Source: Sympetrum striolatum (taxonomy: Eukaryota; Arthropoda; Insecta; Odonata; Libellulidae). From it: a DNA stretch of 64,000 bases. The position numbers and the translations under genes were made by a program. Below, piece after piece: positions 60,300 to 64,000 of this stretch. The first letter of the stretch is position 1; the number at the start of each line of letters is the position of its first letter. Under the pieces are notes generated by a model. It saw only the letters and a list, made by a program, of their open reading frames with translations, was not told where the DNA came from and did not search any database. Where the stretch lies: NCBI GenBank assembly GCA_947579665.1, contig OX388346.1, forward strand, positions 91,514,615 through 91,578,614, given 5' to 3'.

Positions 60300-61235
60300 T
60301 TACTAGTTTGGGAATTCATGAAAATCCCTACAAATTAACATAACACGTAATTAGGAAACTTGGTCGCTCTCTTGATCTACGCAATAGATCTCAAACATAT
60401 ATTAATAGGTGCAGAAGTTAGTCATTAGTTGTTTGAAAATATAATGTGTAAACCTAAGAAGAGGAGTGTCCTTTTCTAATATAATAGGTTAAATCGGCTG
60501 TTAGACCACGCACAAAGCAATGAGCATTTATCGTATTTTATGTACTCGCTATTAGAGTAGTCAATAGAAATATAGGTCCCTTCAAAATTTCTTCCCTGAA
60601 AAATCGGAAACAACTACATACTACTCAGTAGCAGAATTTATTTCCGTTGTTATGAAGTGGGTAGTTCAAAATTTCCTAAATATTGCCATATTTAGCCAGG
60701 AATAAATGCTACCTGAAGTATCACAGACTAGTGTGGAGCGTTTTGCCACTTTTTTCTGATCGAAATGTAATACCCGGCAAAAGTGGCCCACTCAAATGGA
60801 CATTACAAACATAAAACATTTTTGAAATCAGAAAATATCTTCTGTGAGAATTTTTGCCTCGAAGTTTCGAAATTTAGACAAAAACATCAAAATTGTCATC
60901 AATTTTTTTTGGTTAAAACGACCATATTTTTGCGTAAAAAGATGTCACTTGCAAAAAATGTCTCAGCTTAAATGTCTCTAAATGTCGCTGAGATGCCCTC
61001 CTATGGGACTAGAAAATGAGGCAAATTCAGTAAAGTTGAGCGGTTTTGTAGCACCTTCCGTCCTTGTCTATTCCTTCGCACAGTGGCTCGTAGCGGTAGC
61101 TAAGCAATGCTGTTTCGCACCCATTTATGACATTTAATATCTCAATCGTTGTATAAATATTTTTATTACATTTCTGAGTACATAATGATCCAACTTAATG
61201 GTGGTGGTATTGCTATTCTTGGAAGGAAGGAAGGA
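60300..61235. other. AT-rich intergenic DNA
   Basis: No gene is recognised. A GGAAGGAAGGAAGG microsatellite lies at about 61220-61236. Confidence 0.4.
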
Positions 61236-61239
61236 AGCG

Positions 61240-61850
61240 ACACTAATAATTGCACGACAACATATACCTTGGAGTCACGTTTAGCAGTAACCTATCTTTA
61301 AAAGAACATATTCGAGATGCGATAGGAAAAGCGAATAGAATGCAAAGATTAACTGGTAGAACGTTGAGAGGATGCTCATCGAAAGTCCAAGAAATAGCTT
61401 ACTTTTTCTCTTATTCGTCAGAGTCTAGAATACTGCTGGGAGCCACACGAAGTAGGTTTAGTCTCAGATTTAGAGATGGCCCAGCGTAGAGCAGCCCGAT
61501 TCGTTTGCGGGGATTTCAGGTTTGATAGCAGCGTTACGGCAATGATAGAGTCCCTCGGCTGGAATTCACTACAGATGAGAAGATCTGAATATCGTCGGAA
61601 ACTTTTCGAAAAGTTCAATCGTTCAGAATTTATAGACGAAGTAAGTGAAATGTTAGTGCCAGTAAGGAGCGAACGCGATCTCCGAGAGGCATCGACGAAG
61701 CGTTATAGGGAAGTAATCGCAAGGACGGATAATTAATTTTCCCCCAGGCTATTAGAGATGCTAATAGGATGAATGGATAATGGTGGTGTATTACACCCCC
61801 TGACATACGCCTCTGGCGGCTCGCAGGGTACATATCTAAATCTAATACTG
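61240..61850 (+). pseudogene. Non-LTR retrotransposon 3' end (RT C-terminus)
   Basis: Broken frames cover the last part of a CR1/Jockey-type RT: YLGVTFSSNLSLKEHI (about 61264), a frameshift, then MAQRRAARFVCGDF (61476) and SLGWNSLQMRR (about 61550), ending YREVIARTDN at 61736. A 3' untranslated segment (GGTGGTGTATTACACCCCCT, 61780-61799) follows and finishes near ACATATCTAAATCTAATA. The upstream RT, endonuclease and ORF1 are missing. It is a different copy, and probably a different family, from the 49-51.7 kb element. Confidence 0.85.
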
Positions 61851-63265
61851 GTTGGAAGGATAGTATCCTTCAAATATTCGAGGAATTAACCAGAAAACCT
61901 ATGAAACTGGCTGTTCTTCTTAAATTACAACGAACTACCGTTACGACCTCTTTCCAATTCACCAATCAACCATCTATTATATGTAGGAACGGTTTAGCCA
62001 ATCTGATTCGAAAATGTAGGGGAATATTAAATTGGTAATTTATTTGAAATTTAGGCCGATCTTGCCTAGAAAGTGAATTTGTACTTATGATACCATCCCT
62101 AGCATTAATACAGCATAGTTGGGAGGTTCCCTTAATGGTACACTCTCTCTTCACTGATAGGACTTCCTATGGACTGCGTCTCTTTCACCGACGACTGGAG
62201 ATACGGGCGCCGTTATGATTAATTTGGAGAAAACTCTGAGCCTACTTAAGGCATTCATTTACGTCAATGAATATAAAAGTTTTAATCTTACTATATAAAA
62301 TAAAAGTGCTGACAAGAGATGCGAAGTAGGCCCGTAAAATTGTTTGGGAACGCCCTACATTCCCATTCTTTTCCATTATCAAATTTCTCTGAATTATTTT
62401 CGGTCATTCGTGCGACGATTCAATGGAAAGTTCCCAGCGAGAGAATGGCCATTTAAAGAAACATTGTTTATTAAATGAACAAAAATGTTGGTCTTTACGG
62501 AAAAATTTTCCGCTTCTGAATTAGAAGATAGAAAAATTTTGCGTACCAATTCTGTTATAGTCAAAATGTTTATGGAACATGTAAACCATTCCTGCTTTTC
62601 TGAGCAAGAATGGGTCGGTTTGCGTTCCACTGGGAGGGGTACATACAATGGAAGGATTTATCAATCAAACATCTCCCTGATACAGCGAACGCCAATCTCC
62701 ATCGAAAGATTTAAATGTGCAGATAAATGATTCACCTGTAAATTAAATAATAGTGACTAAATAAAGAACGACTAATAGAACTACCGGTTGCTTTGTGCTG
62801 ATCATATAGAGAAGGAACTAAAGTCCAGTTGGAACTGTTCAGATTAAATTTGCATGTCATTTAAAACAAAACGTGACCAGACTCACTGCACACCAAGAAC
62901 ATCACGAGAAAATCCTCTATTGAAACCTAAAGATAACGGGCTTTCTTAGATTCTATAGAAAAATTAACACCGCTTGCTCCCAAAAATGAAAATTTTGGTA
63001 TTTTGGTCTCCCAATATCAGCTATTAAGATAGAAATAAATTTCTAATTCTTAGATACTACTACGGAAATCCATAATATATATTTCCCTGAATATCCTTTA
63101 CACATAGTGTAAAATTCCAAATTACTTGGAATTCGCTCAAACTTCGAACAAAGTTTACTCATAAAGAAGAGATAAATGCCTACGACAAAATTCCTTGATT
63201 TTTTTCTTTTTTTCTTTCTTTTCAAGTATTATTCTGCAGAATGTTGAAAATTAAAATATTTAATC
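61851..63265. other. AT-rich intergenic DNA
   Basis: No gene is recognised. Opposed open frames at 62.39-62.73 kb overlap one another and lack motifs. Confidence 0.4.
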
Positions 63266-63269
63266 TTAC

Positions 63270-63407
63270 AAAAAATCCATGGCAAACAAACTTTTACTAG
63301 ACCACTAATTTAGTGGAAAATAAAATTAGTGGTCTAGTAAAAGTTTGTTTACCATGGATTTTTTACAAGTTAATAAGTACCATAAAATTAACCCTGATTC
63401 GGTATCG
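63270..63407. repeat. Hairpin repeat (MITE-like), copy B
   Basis: Near-perfect 42-bp arms (63270-63311 and 63323-63364) flank an 11-base centre. This is the inverted copy of the hairpin at 11083-11180. A shared flank of about 43 bases lies on the right here and on the left there (TACTTATTAACTTGT in the sense of copy A). Confidence 0.8.
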
Positions 63408-63409
63408 TT

Positions 63410-64000
63410 TATTTAATCTTATCTTTAAATTATTCGTCCTTATTCTTAAAATTTCAACTGTGAAAATTGCTGTTTTTCTATCGATCTCAAAAGGCGAACC
63501 TGCCGTTCGTTAATCAGTGAAAGATATTCGAAGTGTTCCAGACGCATGACGTGACCAATAAGTGTTTCTTTACTCAAATATCACCGATAGCTCTACTCTT
63601 TTATAATGAAGCAACGTGAACTTATAGGTATTTAGAAAAAAATCCGATGTCTTCTAACTCAATTTAGAGGAATGGTGCCGTATTAGAAAAATAAAACCAA
63701 CGTTATCATTTCCACAGAATTGTCTAAACCTTATATGAAATTATGTACCCTAAATATACATTCTTACAAATTAGAAGGTTGGCTTCATTTGTTGGCATTT
63801 CGTATTTAGCATATAGTTCTTTAAAATAATTTGGAGACTTCAATGCTACGTTATAGAATATAGATATTTCTAATGATTGATACAATCACCTCCAGAAATT
63901 ATAGAATTACACAAAGGCAAAAGCGAAAAACATAAGTATGTACTTGTTTAAGAGAAACGCTGTGATGGCATTGACCATTGCGCAGAGGTGACGCAAAGCG
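63410..64000. other. AT-rich intergenic DNA to window end
   Basis: Nothing is recognised. Confidence 0.4.

Overview
This window looks like nuclear DNA from an arthropod, most likely an insect with a large, AT-rich, repeat-laden genome. The reasons are split genes with GT-AG introns, tRNA-derived SINEs, CR1/Jockey-type non-LTR retrotransposons, piggyBac- and pogo-like DNA transposon remains, and two arthropod-type genes: an EcKinase-like (CHK) kinase-like protein and a Spatzle-family cytokine. I see no operon, CRISPR array or prokaryotic gene organisation. Gene density is low, with two convincing host genes in 64 kb.

Region by region. 1-2.9 kb is AT-rich and holds nothing I recognise. 3-28 kb is dominated by a very large, interrupted inverted repeat. 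A left arm (about 2.9-9.0 kb) reappears reverse-complemented as a right arm (about 18.6-28 kb). Both arms have a G/C-skewed 18-bp minisatellite at the outer end. Each arm was later changed separately: a truncated LINE sits only in the left arm, and about 4.4 kb and 1.5 kb blocks occur only in the right arm. The 9-18.6 kb spacer is itself built from degenerate direct and tandem repeats. Part of it (about 15.8-16.9 kb) is present again, inverted, inside the 4.4 kb right-arm block, on a second symmetry axis. 28-37 kb is a transposon graveyard. It holds MITE-like hairpins, a piggyBac transposase remnant cut by a long-TIR element that was itself hit by a SINE, and a spliced, stop-containing gene of a dispersed zinc-finger-like family. 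37.8 kb has a small unrecognised ORF.

40.2-41.5 kb carries an intact, single-exon EcKinase-like gene (435 aa) with a CpG-rich upstream segment. 42.5-48.9 kb is AT-rich with two or three MITE-like elements and a dead reverse-transcriptase fragment. 48.9-51.7 kb is a 5'-truncated CR1/Jockey-type element with several breaks. 54.3-56.2 kb holds a complete two-exon Spatzle-family gene on the minus strand (388 aa: signal peptide, proline-rich prodomain, cystine-knot domain). Its 5' untranslated exon may lie in the GC-rich island near 58.2 kb. 58.5-64 kb is mostly non-coding, with another LINE 3' end and a hairpin repeat that is a second copy of one at 11 kb.

The two host genes do not form a pathway together. 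The kinase-like protein suggests small-molecule (ecdysteroid or xenobiotic) phosphorylation, and the cytokine suggests Toll-receptor signalling in immunity or development. All calls rest on reading motifs and by-eye repeat comparison. No database search or alignment was run, and repeat boundaries are accurate to tens of bases unless stated otherwise.
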